A DNA stretch of 64,000 nucleotides from Pedobacter sp. N36a. Its GTDB lineage: Bacteria > Bacteroidota > Bacteroidia > Sphingobacteriales > Sphingobacteriaceae. The translations under genes and the position numbers were made by a program. Below are positions 9,261 through 17,258 of the stretch, in pieces. The notes beneath the pieces were generated by a model. That model searched no databases and was not told the DNA's origin. It saw nothing but the letters and a program-made list of their open reading frames with translations. Location of the stretch: assembly GCF_014472395.1 (NCBI RefSeq), contig NZ_JACSZW010000003.1, forward strand, positions 1 through 64,000, written 5' to 3'. Each line of letters starts with the position of its first letter. Position 1 is the stretch's first letter.

Positions 9261-9791
9261 TTATAGTCCATTAAGAAAAGATTCTACTGCTGCAATCGCA
9301 TTATTTAACCGCTCTTCCGTACCACCGATTACTACATAATTGGCGTTTAAATTTTGTAATTCCTGGTGCCAGACCTTCATGAAATGTTCCCTTTTATGAG
9401 GGAAATCACGCAGTGGATCTTCTTGCCATGGCAAGTCAATGTCCATTAGCAAGTATAAATCGTAAGTGTGGAGTGGTAAAGCTTGGAGCACCACATCCGG
9501 AGTATTTCCAAAAACCTCATCACTCCAAACCTTTACCGTAATAAAAGTAGTATCACAAATGATCAGATCGTTTTCCGCTATGGAGAGGATGGACTCTTCC
9601 AGGGCGACTTGCCCGTGATACATGTTTACTTCATCCTGCAAATTACAGGGCTCTGTTAAAGCGGCACAATAGTAACGGGCATACTCCGGTACCCATAAGG
9701 TTTGGTAATGCTTGGCCAGCTGCTGTGCAATGGTTGATTTTCCAGTGCTTTCAGGGCCAACGATGGCGATTTTTTTAATTTGCTTGTTCAC
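9261..9791 (-). CDS. NadR-like ribosylnicotinamide-kinase-type P-loop kinase
   Basis: A stand-alone 176-residue kinase domain matching the C-terminal domain of NadR. Walker A GPESTGKST is near residue 12, VPEYARYY near 34, and the ICDTTFITVKVW and LLMDIDLPWQEDPLRD segments follow. NadR-type kinases phosphorylate nicotinamide riboside. It overlaps the PnuC-type gene by 17 nt, so the two form a uptake-and-trap pair; the start is GTG 9791. Because the next unit is a thiamine receptor behind a TPP riboswitch, phosphorylation of thiamine is an alternative. Known family activity favours nicotinamide riboside; the context favours thiamine. Confidence 0.72.
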   Translation of the reverse strand: MNKQIKKIAIVGPESTGKSTIAQQLAKHYQTLWVPEYARYYCAALTEPCNLQDEVNMYHGQVALEESILSIAENDLIICDTTFITVKVWSDEVFGNTPDVVLQALPLHTYDLYLLMDIDLPWQEDPLRDFPHKREHFMKVWHQELQNLNANYVVIGGTEERLNNAIAAVESFLNGL

Positions 9792-10395
9792 GGCGGTACG
9801 TTTTCCTCCAGTCTATATATCCTTTAATGGCAATGGCGACCAGGAAAGCATAAAATATGGCACTTAAATTTAGATTCTTATAAATATATAATGGAATATA
9901 GCAAAGGTCAACGATAATCCATAGTATCCAGTTCTGCAGAATTTTTCTGCTGAGCATAAGTTGGGCAACAAAGCTCATTGCGGTACAGAAGCCATCTTCG
10001 TAAGGCACATTGGTATCTGTAAAATTGTCCAGAAATAACCCTAATGCAACGGATAAGACCACTATGGATGCAATGGCAATCCACCAGCCTTTTCTAGATA
10101 AATTGGTGACCGGCTTCTCATTTACTTCTTTTTTTCTGATCCAGAAATACCAGCCGTAAAAGGCGGTAAAAAGGAAGTAGAACTGCAGGGCCATATCGCC
10201 ATACATTTTTGCATCGAGAAATACCCAGGCATACGCGATCACGCTGATAATTGAAATCGGCCAGCTCAGTACATTCTCTCTTGTGGCCAGGTAAATGCAA
10301 ATAAATCCTGAAAGTACACCCAGCCATTCTAGCCAGGTGGTATGAATAAATTGATCAGCAATTAACTGAAAAAATGAAGACTCAAGAAGGAACAT
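9775..10395 (-). CDS. PnuC/PnuT-family vitamin permease
   Basis: A 206-residue inner-membrane protein with about seven hydrophobic segments and the PnuC signature of aromatic residues (LEWLGVLSGFICIYLATREN near residue 20; FYFLFTAFYGWYFW near 70; FCTAMSFVAQLMLSRKI near 135; YIPLYIYK near 170). PnuC proteins carry nicotinamide riboside by facilitated diffusion; the PnuT branch carries thiamine. The gene overlaps the NadR-like kinase, which would trap the imported vitamin. It has a promoter directly at its start (10400-10429) and no riboswitch of its own, so the substrate is undecided. Confidence 0.78.
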   Translation of the reverse strand: MFLLESSFFQLIADQFIHTTWLEWLGVLSGFICIYLATRENVLSWPISIISVIAYAWVFLDAKMYGDMALQFYFLFTAFYGWYFWIRKKEVNEKPVTNLSRKGWWIAIASIVVLSVALGLFLDNFTDTNVPYEDGFCTAMSFVAQLMLSRKILQNWILWIIVDLCYIPLYIYKNLNLSAIFYAFLVAIAIKGYIDWRKTYRREQAN

Positions 10396-10399
10396 GAGC

Positions 10400-10429
10400 C
10401 AAAAGTAGTTATCCTAAAATTATTTGCAA
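10400..10429 (-). promoter_or_regulatory. Promoter of the PnuC-kinase pair
   Basis: On the minus strand TTG and the exact -7 box TACTTTTG (10407-10400) are separated by 19 nt, the best-spaced promoter in the window. The box ends 4 nt before the ATG at 10395, so the transcript should be leaderless or nearly so. Confidence 0.65.
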
Positions 10430-10452
10430 CATAAAGCTTTATCGGAATGCTG

Positions 10453-10977
10453 TTAATTATTGGTTTTTGGGGAGGTGCTAAAACTTAAAGATACCCGAAC
10501 ACTAACGTCAGTAGTCGTTTTTTCTCTTAAAACGTACTCCATTCTGATGCGTAAATTAGTTCCTTTAACATAATTGTCCAGAAAGCGTGAATTGTCAATG
10601 TCCAAAACCAAGCTGGTACCAATATTTTGCTGCACATCATTTCTAGAGGCCACCATTACTTCTTGTCCTTTTTCATTAGCTACAAATAGTTTTACAGACT
10701 TGAACATCCCTAAACTTTTGCTGGAAGGGTTACTAGCTTCCATTTTTGCGGAAGCAATTCTGATCTCTTTTACATAATCTGTACCATTTTGATTTCCGAA
10801 AACCTGATCAAAGCTAGTTGCCGCCGAGCTTGTAGAAATGTTGGCGTCGCTTTTTGTGCCTGCAGGAATGACTACAGTAGCGTTATATGGAAAAGAGGAT
10901 TTTATAAGGGATTGTACTGTGGCGCAGCTGGAAAGCAGGACTATTGCGGCCACTACTACCGGGAATAATTTTTTCAT
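10453..10977 (-). CDS. Predicted lipoprotein of unknown function
   Basis: I place the start at ATG 10977, which gives MKKLF and a normal lipoprotein signal with lipobox LLSSC (Cys about residue 17); upstream in-frame ATGs would put extra residues before the charged region. The mature part, about 157 residues, is rich in Ser, Thr and Asn and has alternating strands; I do not recognise a family. It is a single gene between the PnuC gene and a poorly coding gap. Likely attached to the periplasmic face of a membrane. Confidence 0.68.
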   Translation of the reverse strand: MKKLFPVVVAAIVLLSSCATVQSLIKSSFPYNATVVIPAGTKSDANISTSSAATSFDQVFGNQNGTDYVKEIRIASAKMEASNPSSKSLGMFKSVKLFVANEKGQEVMVASRNDVQQNIGTSLVLDIDNSRFLDNYVKGTNLRIRMEYVLREKTTTDVSVRVSLSFSTSPKTNN

Positions 10978-11396
10978 TGGGTTGTACATAGTTATCATTT
11001 GATATGGTATATTTCAGATAGGAACGGCAAATGTTGTTCCAAATTGCATTCAGTTACATTTTGCCGCCGATTTAGTTATGGAGAACGCCTCATCAGCACT
11101 ATCAAATGATTCGTCTAATGATGAACTAAGAGCAGAAGGTAGTCTTTCAAACTTTTCAGCAGAGACCAAGCCATTATGGCTTTTCCAAAATTAAGCATAT
11201 TCCTTCCTAAATCAATCCTATTACATTTAATATAAATCAAGCTAAGCTTAAACTCAATAAAGGAATAAGCTAAAAGTAAATAAATGAAAATTAATCCCTG
11301 ATAGCTGCTTCACACTAAAACATAATTCTGTCCCACTTGTAGTTAGCATAGTATTAAACACTAAACCCTTATAATTTTTACCTAAAATTGAACATA
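10978..11396. other. Gap of about 420 nt with no convincing gene
   Basis: AT-rich sequence. A 38-codon frame on the plus strand (11078-11194) and a roughly 43-codon open stretch antisense to it, ending in TGA near 11055, are the only coding-like pieces. The minus-strand stretch lacks a start codon and could be the tail of a decayed gene. No repeat, terminator or RNA gene is recognised. Confidence 0.4.
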
Positions 11397-11714
11397 ATGA
11401 AAAGGCTCAAATTAAATTTTATCGTAGCAGCAGGACTTTCATTAGGCTTATTGGCATTCAGCAGTATCAGAGAAGGTGGCATCCAAGGGAAAGTCAATCC
11501 TGCGGAAGGTGCATCTCAGGTATTGGCAATTTCCGGAAGGGATACTTTACGCGCCTCAATTAACAATGGCAGCTTCGTTTTCAGCAAGATTAAACCTCTA
11601 ACTTATACCATTTGGGTGAAGGCAAATCCGCCATATAAGGACACTTCTGTAGAGAATGTTGCGGTGGTAGATAGTGCCACAACAGATATTGGAGAGATTA
11701 AATTGCTGCAGTAA
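11397..11714 (+). CDS. Small secreted carboxypeptidase-regulatory-like protein
   Basis: A 105-residue exported protein. Residues 1-25 form a signal peptide (MKRLKLNFIVAAGLSLGLLAF). The rest resembles one carboxypeptidase-regulatory/Cna-B-like beta-sandwich: GGIQGKVNPAEGA, a SFVFSKIKPLTYTIWV strand pair near 65-80 and DIGEIKL at the end. The ATG at 11397 is preferred over an in-frame TTG three codons earlier. Free-standing domains of this type are common in Bacteroidota, and their role is unknown. A terminator follows. Confidence 0.7.
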   Translation: MKRLKLNFIVAAGLSLGLLAFSSIREGGIQGKVNPAEGASQVLAISGRDTLRASINNGSFVFSKIKPLTYTIWVKANPPYKDTSVENVAVVDSATTDIGEIKLLQ

Positions 11715-11730
11715 TTTATAGTAAATGATT

Positions 11731-11764
11731 AAAAGGGCTTTAGATGAATTTCAGAGGCTCTTTT
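11731..11764 (+). terminator. Terminator after the small secreted protein
   Basis: AAAAGGGCTTT pairs with AGAGGCTCTTTT (with some G-U pairs) and is followed by a T-run. Confidence 0.65.
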
Positions 11765-11814
11765 TTATTTGAACTGTTTTTTAAAAAACACCATATTTTT
11801 ATCGATCAAAAACG

Positions 11815-11822
11815 TAACTTTG
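11815..11822 (+). promoter_or_regulatory. -7 promoter box of carB
   Basis: TAACTTTG, an exact TAnnTTTG match, 125 nt before the carB ATG. It implies an unusually long leader of about 120 nt in a genome where several leaders are near zero. Confidence 0.6.
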
Positions 11823-11823
11823 C

Positions 11824-11947
11824 ATCCCGACGGAAGAGTCGGGATATTCCCCTCGCACAGCAGAGAAAATCTCTAGACTATTCTGGTCTTTTAGAATGCA
11901 AATTTTACCAATTTCACTTATACTAACTTTAGACTTTTTAAAGCCTT
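11824..11947 (+). promoter_or_regulatory. Structured carB 5' leader
   Basis: Three simple hairpins follow one another: a perfect 8-bp stem ATCCCGAC/GTCGGGAT with a 6-nt GGAAGA loop (11824-11845), AGAGA/TCTCT with an AAA loop (11862-11874), and AGAC/GTCT (11875-11889). None has a terminator-like T-run except the weak GTCTTTT after the third. It matches no riboswitch family that I recognise. Confidence 0.45.
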
Positions 11948-11955
11948 ATGCCTAA
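11896..11955 (+). CDS. Possible carB leader peptide (19 residues)
   Basis: An ATG at 11896 opens a frame reading MQILPISLILTLDFLKPYA. Its TAA stop (11953-11955) lies inside the second and third codons of carB, which starts at 11948 in another frame. Such overlap is typical of translational coupling. The peptide is rich in Ile and Leu. This is only a short open frame and could be chance. Confidence 0.3.
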   Translation: MQILPISLILTLDFLKPYA

Positions 11956-14764
11956 AGACACCTCCATACGCTCAGTATTAATTATCGGATCGGGACCTAT
12001 TATCATTGGTCAAGCCTGTGAATTTGATTATTCAGGATCTCAAGCTGCCTTATCCTTAAAGGAAGAGGGAATTGAAGTTTCCATCATCAACTCTAATCCT
12101 GCAACTATCATGACCGACAAGGTGATTGGGGACCATGTGTACCTTTGGCCTTTAACGGTAGACTCGATTGAGCAGATCCTGATCGAAAGAAAAATCGATG
12201 CAGTGTTGCCTACCATGGGCGGACAAACCGCTTTGAACCTTTGTAAAGAAGCAGAAGAACGTGGTGTTTGGGAAAAATATGGTGTTAGAGTAATCGGGGT
12301 AGATGTTGCCGCGATTGAGAAAACTGAAAACAGAGAATCCTTCCGTCAATTAATGATTGATATAGGTGTAGGTGTTGCTCCATCCAGAATTGCAAACTCC
12401 TTCTTAGAAGGTAAAGAAGCAGCTCAGGAAATCGGTTATCCGTTGGTAATCCGCCCTTCTTATACCTTAGGGGGTTCAGGAGGTGGTTTTGTGCACAAAA
12501 AAGAAGAGTTCGACCACGCTTTACAGCGCGGATTAGAAGCTTCTCCAACGCATGAAGTATTGGTAGAGAAAGCAGTAATTGGATGGAAAGAATACGAATT
12601 GGAGTTGTTGAGAGATAGCAATGACAACGTGATCATTATCTGTTCAATTGAAAACTTTGATCCAATGGGTATTCATACTGGCGATTCGATTACTGTAGCA
12701 CCAGCAATGACTTTATCTGACCGCTGCTACCAGGACATGCGTAATCAAGCCATCAAAATGATGCGCGCCATTGGTACTTTCGCTGGAGGCTGTAACGTTC
12801 AGTTCTCTGTGAATCCTGATAATGATGACATTATTGCCATCGAAATCAACCCAAGGGTATCACGCTCTTCGGCATTGGCAAGTAAAGCAACAGGATATCC
12901 GATCGCAAAAATCGCTTCTAAATTAGCCATCGGTTATAACTTAGACGAGATTGAAAATCAAATTACAAAAACAACATCTGCTTACTTCGAGCCTACATTA
13001 GACTATGTAATCGTGAAAGTACCTCGCTGGAACTTTGATAAATTCAAAGGTGCCAACATGGAACTAGGATTACAAATGAAGTCGGTTGGAGAAGTAATGG
13101 CTATCGGCCGTACCTTCATCGAGGCCTTACAAAAAGCTTGTCAGAGTTTAGAAATTGGCAGAGCCGGATTAGGTGCAGATGGTAAGCATAACAGAAGTAT
13201 CGAAGAGATCATGCACGGTTTGGAGCATCCAAGCTGGAACCGACTATTCTTAATCAAAGATGCCATGTCGATGGGTGTTCCTTTGGAGTCTATCCGTAAG
13301 GTAACGAAAATCGATAAATGGTTCCTTTCTCAAATTCAGGATTTAGTACACCTGGAAGTTGAGCTAAAAAGGTACTCTCTGAACAACATTCCTAAAGATT
13401 TCTTCTTTACATTGAAACAAAAAGGATTCTCTGACATCCAGATCGCTTATCTATTAGGTAACGTAACGGAGGATGAGGTTTATGAGAGAAGAAAATCCCT
13501 AGGCATCAGACGTGTGTATAAAATGGTAGATACTTGTGCAGCAGAATTCGCAGCGCAAACGCCATATTACTACTCTACATTTGAAGAAGAAAACGAATCT
13601 ACCCCAACAGATAAAAAGAAAGTAATTGTATTGGGTTCAGGTCCTAACCGTATCGGTCAGGGGATTGAATTTGATTACTCTTGTGTACACGGTTTGCTTG
13701 CTGCTAAAGAAAGCGGTTTTGAAGCAATCATGATCAACTGTAACCCGGAGACAGTTTCTACAGATTTCAACATGGCTGATAAGTTGTACTTTGAGCCGGT
13801 ATTCTGGGAACATGTTCGTGAAATTATCGAATTAGAGAAACCAGTAGGTGTAATCGTTCAGTTGGGTGGACAGACTGCTTTGAAAATGGCTGAAAAGCTT
13901 CATGAGAATGGTATTAAAATCATTGGTACATCTTACAATGACATGGATGTTGCGGAAGATAGAGGTCGTTTCTCAGACTTATTAAAAGAATTAGAGATTC
14001 CTTATCCAAGATATGGTGTTGCGGAGAACGCAGAAGAGGCGATTGTAGTTGCGAATGAAGTAGGATACCCGGTATTGGTTAGACCAAGTTATGTATTGGG
14101 TGGACAAGGAATGAGCATCGTAATCAACGACGAAGACCTGGAGAAAGCAGTAGTTAAACTACTAGGTGATCTTCCTGGAAACCGCGTATTGATTGACCAC
14201 TTCTTAGACAGAGCAGAAGAAACCGAGTCGGATTCTATCTGTGATGGCGAAGACGTACACATCATTGGATTGATGGAGCATATTGAGCCCGCAGGTATTC
14301 ACTCTGGTGACTCCAGCGCTGTATTGCCGCCATTCAGCTTATCTGAAAAGGTAATGAACGATATGGAGACTTACTCTAAGAAAATCGCGAGAGCATTAAA
14401 CGTAATCGGTTTGTTAAACATCCAGTTTGCAGTTAAAGACGAGAAAGTTTATGTGATCGAAGCGAATCCTAGAGCTTCAAGAACTGTTCCTTTCATCGCT
14501 AAAGCTTACGATGTTCCTTATATCAATATCGCCGCTAAAGTGATGTTAGGGGTAAACAAATTGAAAGACTTTACGATTGAAAGAAAACTTCAAGGTTATG
14601 CAATTAAAGAGCCGGTATTCTCTTTTGATAAGTTCCCTGAAGTAGTGAAAGAACTAGGTCCGGAGATGAAGTCTACAGGGGAGGCGATCAGGTTTATAAA
14701 AGACCTGGAGGATCCTTACTTCAGAAAGTTAGTGAAAGACAAATCGATGTACTTATCGAAATAA
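11948..14764 (+). CDS. carB: Carbamoyl-phosphate synthase large subunit, without allosteric domain
   Basis: Makes carbamoyl phosphate from bicarbonate, ATP and ammonia delivered by CarA, for pyrimidine and arginine synthesis. Both homologous synthetase halves are present: SGPIIIGQACEFDYSG near residue 15, the first ATP-grasp with RPSYTLGGSGGG near 170 and EINPRVSRSSALASKATGYP near 300, then GSGPNRIGQGIEFDYS near 560 and RPSYVLGGQGM near 715. At 938 residues it ends where the second ATP-grasp core ends; the usual C-terminal MGS-like domain of about 135 residues that binds UMP and ornithine in E. coli (1073 residues) is missing. carA is not adjacent. Confidence 0.96.
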   Translation: MPKDTSIRSVLIIGSGPIIIGQACEFDYSGSQAALSLKEEGIEVSIINSNPATIMTDKVIGDHVYLWPLTVDSIEQILIERKIDAVLPTMGGQTALNLCKEAEERGVWEKYGVRVIGVDVAAIEKTENRESFRQLMIDIGVGVAPSRIANSFLEGKEAAQEIGYPLVIRPSYTLGGSGGGFVHKKEEFDHALQRGLEASPTHEVLVEKAVIGWKEYELELLRDSNDNVIIICSIENFDPMGIHTGDSITVAPAMTLSDRCYQDMRNQAIKMMRAIGTFAGGCNVQFSVNPDNDDIIAIEINPRVSRSSALASKATGYPIAKIASKLAIGYNLDEIENQITKTTSAYFEPTLDYVIVKVPRWNFDKFKGANMELGLQMKSVGEVMAIGRTFIEALQKACQSLEIGRAGLGADGKHNRSIEEIMHGLEHPSWNRLFLIKDAMSMGVPLESIRKVTKIDKWFLSQIQDLVHLEVELKRYSLNNIPKDFFFTLKQKGFSDIQIAYLLGNVTEDEVYERRKSLGIRRVYKMVDTCAAEFAAQTPYYYSTFEEENESTPTDKKKVIVLGSGPNRIGQGIEFDYSCVHGLLAAKESGFEAIMINCNPETVSTDFNMADKLYFEPVFWEHVREIIELEKPVGVIVQLGGQTALKMAEKLHENGIKIIGTSYNDMDVAEDRGRFSDLLKELEIPYPRYGVAENAEEAIVVANEVGYPVLVRPSYVLGGQGMSIVINDEDLEKAVVKLLGDLPGNRVLIDHFLDRAEETESDSICDGEDVHIIGLMEHIEPAGIHSGDSSAVLPPFSLSEKVMNDMETYSKKIARALNVIGLLNIQFAVKDEKVYVIEANPRASRTVPFIAKAYDVPYINIAAKVMLGVNKLKDFTIERKLQGYAIKEPVFSFDKFPEVVKELGPEMKSTGEAIRFIKDLEDPYFRKLVKDKSMYLSK

Positions 14765-14769
14765 TAAAT

Positions 14770-14793
14770 AAAAAGTCCCGCAAGGGACTTTTT
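14770..14793. terminator. Bidirectional terminator between carB and the DUF3137 gene
   Basis: A perfect 10-bp stem AAAAAGTCCC / GGGACTTTTT with a GCAA loop lies between converging genes. Confidence 0.85.
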
Positions 14794-14851
14794 ATATACA
14801 ATATGATTTTTAGTGGAGGGCTGCTTTTATTGCCTTCCTTTAAAGATCATA

Positions 14852-15808
14852 TTAATCTTTCCCCCAGATTCGGGTATTTAAATTTAAAGTTTCAATCACC
14901 TGATAGATATGGCGTACCAACTCCAGATCTTCCTTAAGCAAGCCATCAGTCATCAAGCTTTTAAACAATGGTGCTTCGAAATAATTTTTAGATTGCGGAA
15001 AAGCAATAGTTACCATATTTCCAATGAAGGAGAGACTGATGCTGTATTTGCACCTATCGTTGAGCGTGCTTATCGATTCCATCATCAATGGCGTCAAAAT
15101 GTATCTTGCCTCAATTTGATCTGAAGAATGGGTGATAAAAGTCTTTTCAAATTCCGGACTCTCTAATTTAACGCGACTGTCATCACCCGAAAACAACTGG
15201 ACATTATTCATAAACCAATCAGAAATACCGCTGCCAAATACCCTGGACTGAACCACTGTAGTCCCTTTAAGGTGCTTGTTAAAATCAGCTTGAAAGATTA
15301 CGCCACTAAAAATCTCATGCCAGGTTTCCTGACGGCCTCTTTTAGTATTGGTCACTTCCTTATAATGTGCCTGTACTTCTGAAAAGCTAAGTTTCGTTTT
15401 TCCGCCATTTCCTTCCACCAGGTCCTCACTCCTATACTTGTCCGGCCTTCTGTTAAATAACAAAGACTTGATGAACTCATTTTCAGCTAAACCTCTTTTA
15501 GGATCAATTTCTAGACTGTCATCAATCGTGTGTAAGGCCTGAGCAATCACCTTTTGTTTGAAATCCAGGCGATACTGGTCTACTGCTGTCGAGCTTATTG
15601 ACATTAAAACGAAGCCGGTAATTAGGCAAATGATGCCGATGATACCAATTGGAATCAGGGTAGACATAAAACCTAGAACAGCGATCATCGCTCCGGCACA
15701 GCAAATGACAATATGTATCATCATTTTCTTTCGCAAGGCGATTCTGGTTGCCTCTAAGACATTCAGGACCTCCATTGTGGCAGGGTCAAGGGGAGCTGAA
15801 GCAGTCAT
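14852..15808 (-). CDS. DUF3137 membrane protein
   Basis: A 318-residue protein with two close hydrophobic segments near residues 32-75 and a soluble C-terminal part. The run TWHEIFSGVIFQADFNKHLKGTT, given here by its start near residue 175, is typical of DUF3137. Its start overlaps the lemA-like stop (TAATG), so the two are co-translated; this LemA/DUF3137 pairing recurs in bacteria. The function is unknown, though association with envelope stress or membrane organisation has been suggested for the family. Confidence 0.75.
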   Translation of the reverse strand: MTASAPLDPATMEVLNVLEATRIALRKKMMIHIVICCAGAMIAVLGFMSTLIPIGIIGIICLITGFVLMSISSTAVDQYRLDFKQKVIAQALHTIDDSLEIDPKRGLAENEFIKSLLFNRRPDKYRSEDLVEGNGGKTKLSFSEVQAHYKEVTNTKRGRQETWHEIFSGVIFQADFNKHLKGTTVVQSRVFGSGISDWFMNNVQLFSGDDSRVKLESPEFEKTFITHSSDQIEARYILTPLMMESISTLNDRCKYSISLSFIGNMVTIAFPQSKNYFEAPLFKSLMTDGLLKEDLELVRHIYQVIETLNLNTRIWGKD

Positions 15809-16365
15809 TAGCTGTTAAAAAGGTCTTTTGCGCTGATATTGCCGCGTTCTGTTTCAGGGATGGAAAGTACCGGTTTAACGGTGTAATTTAAAATTCCTGC
15901 AAAGATGCTGCCGGGAAACATCATGATGGCATTGTTGTAATCTGTAATTGCAGCGTTATAAGTTCTTCTGGCGGCAGCAATTTGTTCCTCGCTTTCCGTC
16001 CAGGTAATTTGTAGATTTGTAAAACTCTGATCAGCTTTAAGGTTCGGATAATTCTCCACATTGACCATTAACCCTTTTACTTCATAGCTAAGTTCCTGAT
16101 CAATGTTTAACTTCTCATCATTATTCAAATTCGGATTGCTGGCACGGCTTCTTAAAGCAACGACCTTTGTGAGCAGATCGCTTTCATACTCCATGTACTG
16201 TTTTACTGTTTCCACAAGGTTAGGCAACAGGTCGAAGCGTTTTTTTAGCATTGCATCAATTGACGAAAAAGCATTGTCAGTTTGATTCTTTTTCGCGATT
16301 AATGAATTGTAGATGGCAATACTAATAATAACAAGCACTAGAATAATAATACCAGCAATGATCAT
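15808..16365 (-). CDS. lemA: LemA family protein
   Basis: A 185-residue protein with one N-terminal membrane segment (IIAGIIILVLVIISIAIY) followed by the four-helix LemA domain; KKRFDLLPNLVETVKQYMEYE near residue 45 is the family hallmark, and FAGILNYTVKPVLSIPETER lies near 155. The N-terminus should be outside or periplasmic with the helical bundle following. It forms a two-gene operon with the DUF3137 gene. Precise role unknown. Confidence 0.9.
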   Translation of the reverse strand: MIIAGIIILVLVIISIAIYNSLIAKKNQTDNAFSSIDAMLKKRFDLLPNLVETVKQYMEYESDLLTKVVALRSRASNPNLNNDEKLNIDQELSYEVKGLMVNVENYPNLKADQSFTNLQITWTESEEQIAAARRTYNAAITDYNNAIMMFPGSIFAGILNYTVKPVLSIPETERGNISAKDLFNS

Positions 16366-16426
16366 AAAATAAATTTAAGAGGGTTAAATGATAATGTAAG
16401 TTAAGAAATTAAAAAGAAACAGCTGA

Positions 16427-16894
16427 TTATTCCAGAATAGTTACTCCTTTTGCTTCAAAAGCCAATTCCTTTTTAGGGGCTATTATTTTTGCCACTTCTG
16501 CTGCTGGTTTATGTGCATCTTCTGCGTAATGACGTAATGTTTCTGCAGAGATGATCTGCTTTTTCGCAAGACCGTCCAATGCTACTTTTTTCCCCACTAT
16601 ATCCATTGGCATAAAAAAGGCGTAATCTTTAAAAGTAACACGCATTGCTTCACCAGAAGGCATTTTTAAGGTCATCCAGCAGCCTTTCTTCTGACAAACC
16701 TCTACCACCTGACCGGTAATTTTCATGTCTACAGTCTTTTCATCACCCATAGTGGATTCCATTTTAGCAGCGGGAATCAGGTTGCCTGAAGTAACACCCG
16801 TTCCAAAGGATTTGCCTTGAAGTGGTGTATTGTCTTGCGCCATTGCACAAATGCCAAGTGCAGATAAGCAGAGGCTGAGTAGTATTTTTTTCAT
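16427..16894 (-). CDS. DUF4920 secreted protein
   Basis: A 155-residue exported protein: signal peptide residues 1-19 ending in CAMAQ, then an OB-like beta domain containing GQVVEVCQKKGCWMTL near residue 62. The CxKKGCWM motif is the DUF4920 signature and its paired cysteines could bind metal or form a disulfide. ETLRHYAEDAHKP follows near 120. Periplasmic; the function is unknown. Single gene. Confidence 0.78.
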   Translation of the reverse strand: MKKILLSLCLSALGICAMAQDNTPLQGKSFGTGVTSGNLIPAAKMESTMGDEKTVDMKITGQVVEVCQKKGCWMTLKMPSGEAMRVTFKDYAFFMPMDIVGKKVALDGLAKKQIISAETLRHYAEDAHKPAAEVAKIIAPKKELAFEAKGVTILE

Positions 16895-16982
16895 GAGATA
16901 GGATTAAAAGATTGAAATTCTTTTGATTAGCAATAAAAATATCAAATTTCCTGGAAATACTCTGAATGGAAAGGTTATAAAA

Positions 16983-17016
16983 TAAAAAATCCTCGTTATC
17001 TATCGATAACGAGGAT
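16983..17016 (-). terminator. Terminator downstream of radA
   Basis: A perfect 12-bp stem ATCCTCGTTATC / GATAACGAGGAT followed on the minus strand by TTTTTTATTTT. It lies 243 nt beyond the radA stop, giving a long 3' untranslated region. Confidence 0.8.
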
Positions 17017-17160
17017 AATCATCCCTATTGTTGTTAAATCATAAATGATTAACAATATATAATAGACAACTTATAGGCCGGTTTTTAAAAACTCCACATC
17101 ATTTAGTTAAATGACTGATAATCAATGAAATTTCAAATAAAAAACAGAAATACAACGAAT

Positions 17161-17233
17161 GGAAATCGTGTAATTATTTCCCCAGCTTGTGGAAATAATG
17201 ATCCTAATTTCCACAAATTGGGGAAATATTTCC
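17161..17233. repeat. Alternating GGAAAT/ATTTCC array with a large inverted repeat
   Basis: GGAAAT and its complement alternate at 17161, 17176, 17191, 17207, 17222 and 17228, that is with 15-16 nt steps except the last. The central part, 17176-17227, is a near-perfect inverted repeat: ATTTCCCC...TTGTGGAAAT against ATTTCCACAA...TGGGGAAAT around a 10-nt spacer. Confidence 0.7.
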
Positions 17234-17258
17234 TTGCTTATTGATTTTCCAGACTACT

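Larger units (their letters stand above)
16895..17258. other. 364-nt gap holding the radA terminator and a phased repeat
   Basis: No gene is seen. It contains the radA terminator at 16983-17016 and the alternating GGAAAT/ATTTCC array at 17161-17233, both annotated separately. The rest is AT-rich with no other recognisable site. Confidence 0.6.

Noticed and set aside
11078..11194. 38-codon frame on the plus strand, and a 43-codon minus-strand stretch antisense to it
   Set aside because: No family, promoter or start support; the minus stretch has no start codon. They are kept only as a note in the gap entry.
11744..11926. 60-codon frame upstream of carB
   Set aside because: It spans the terminator, the carB promoter and the leader hairpins, so it is unlikely to be translated.
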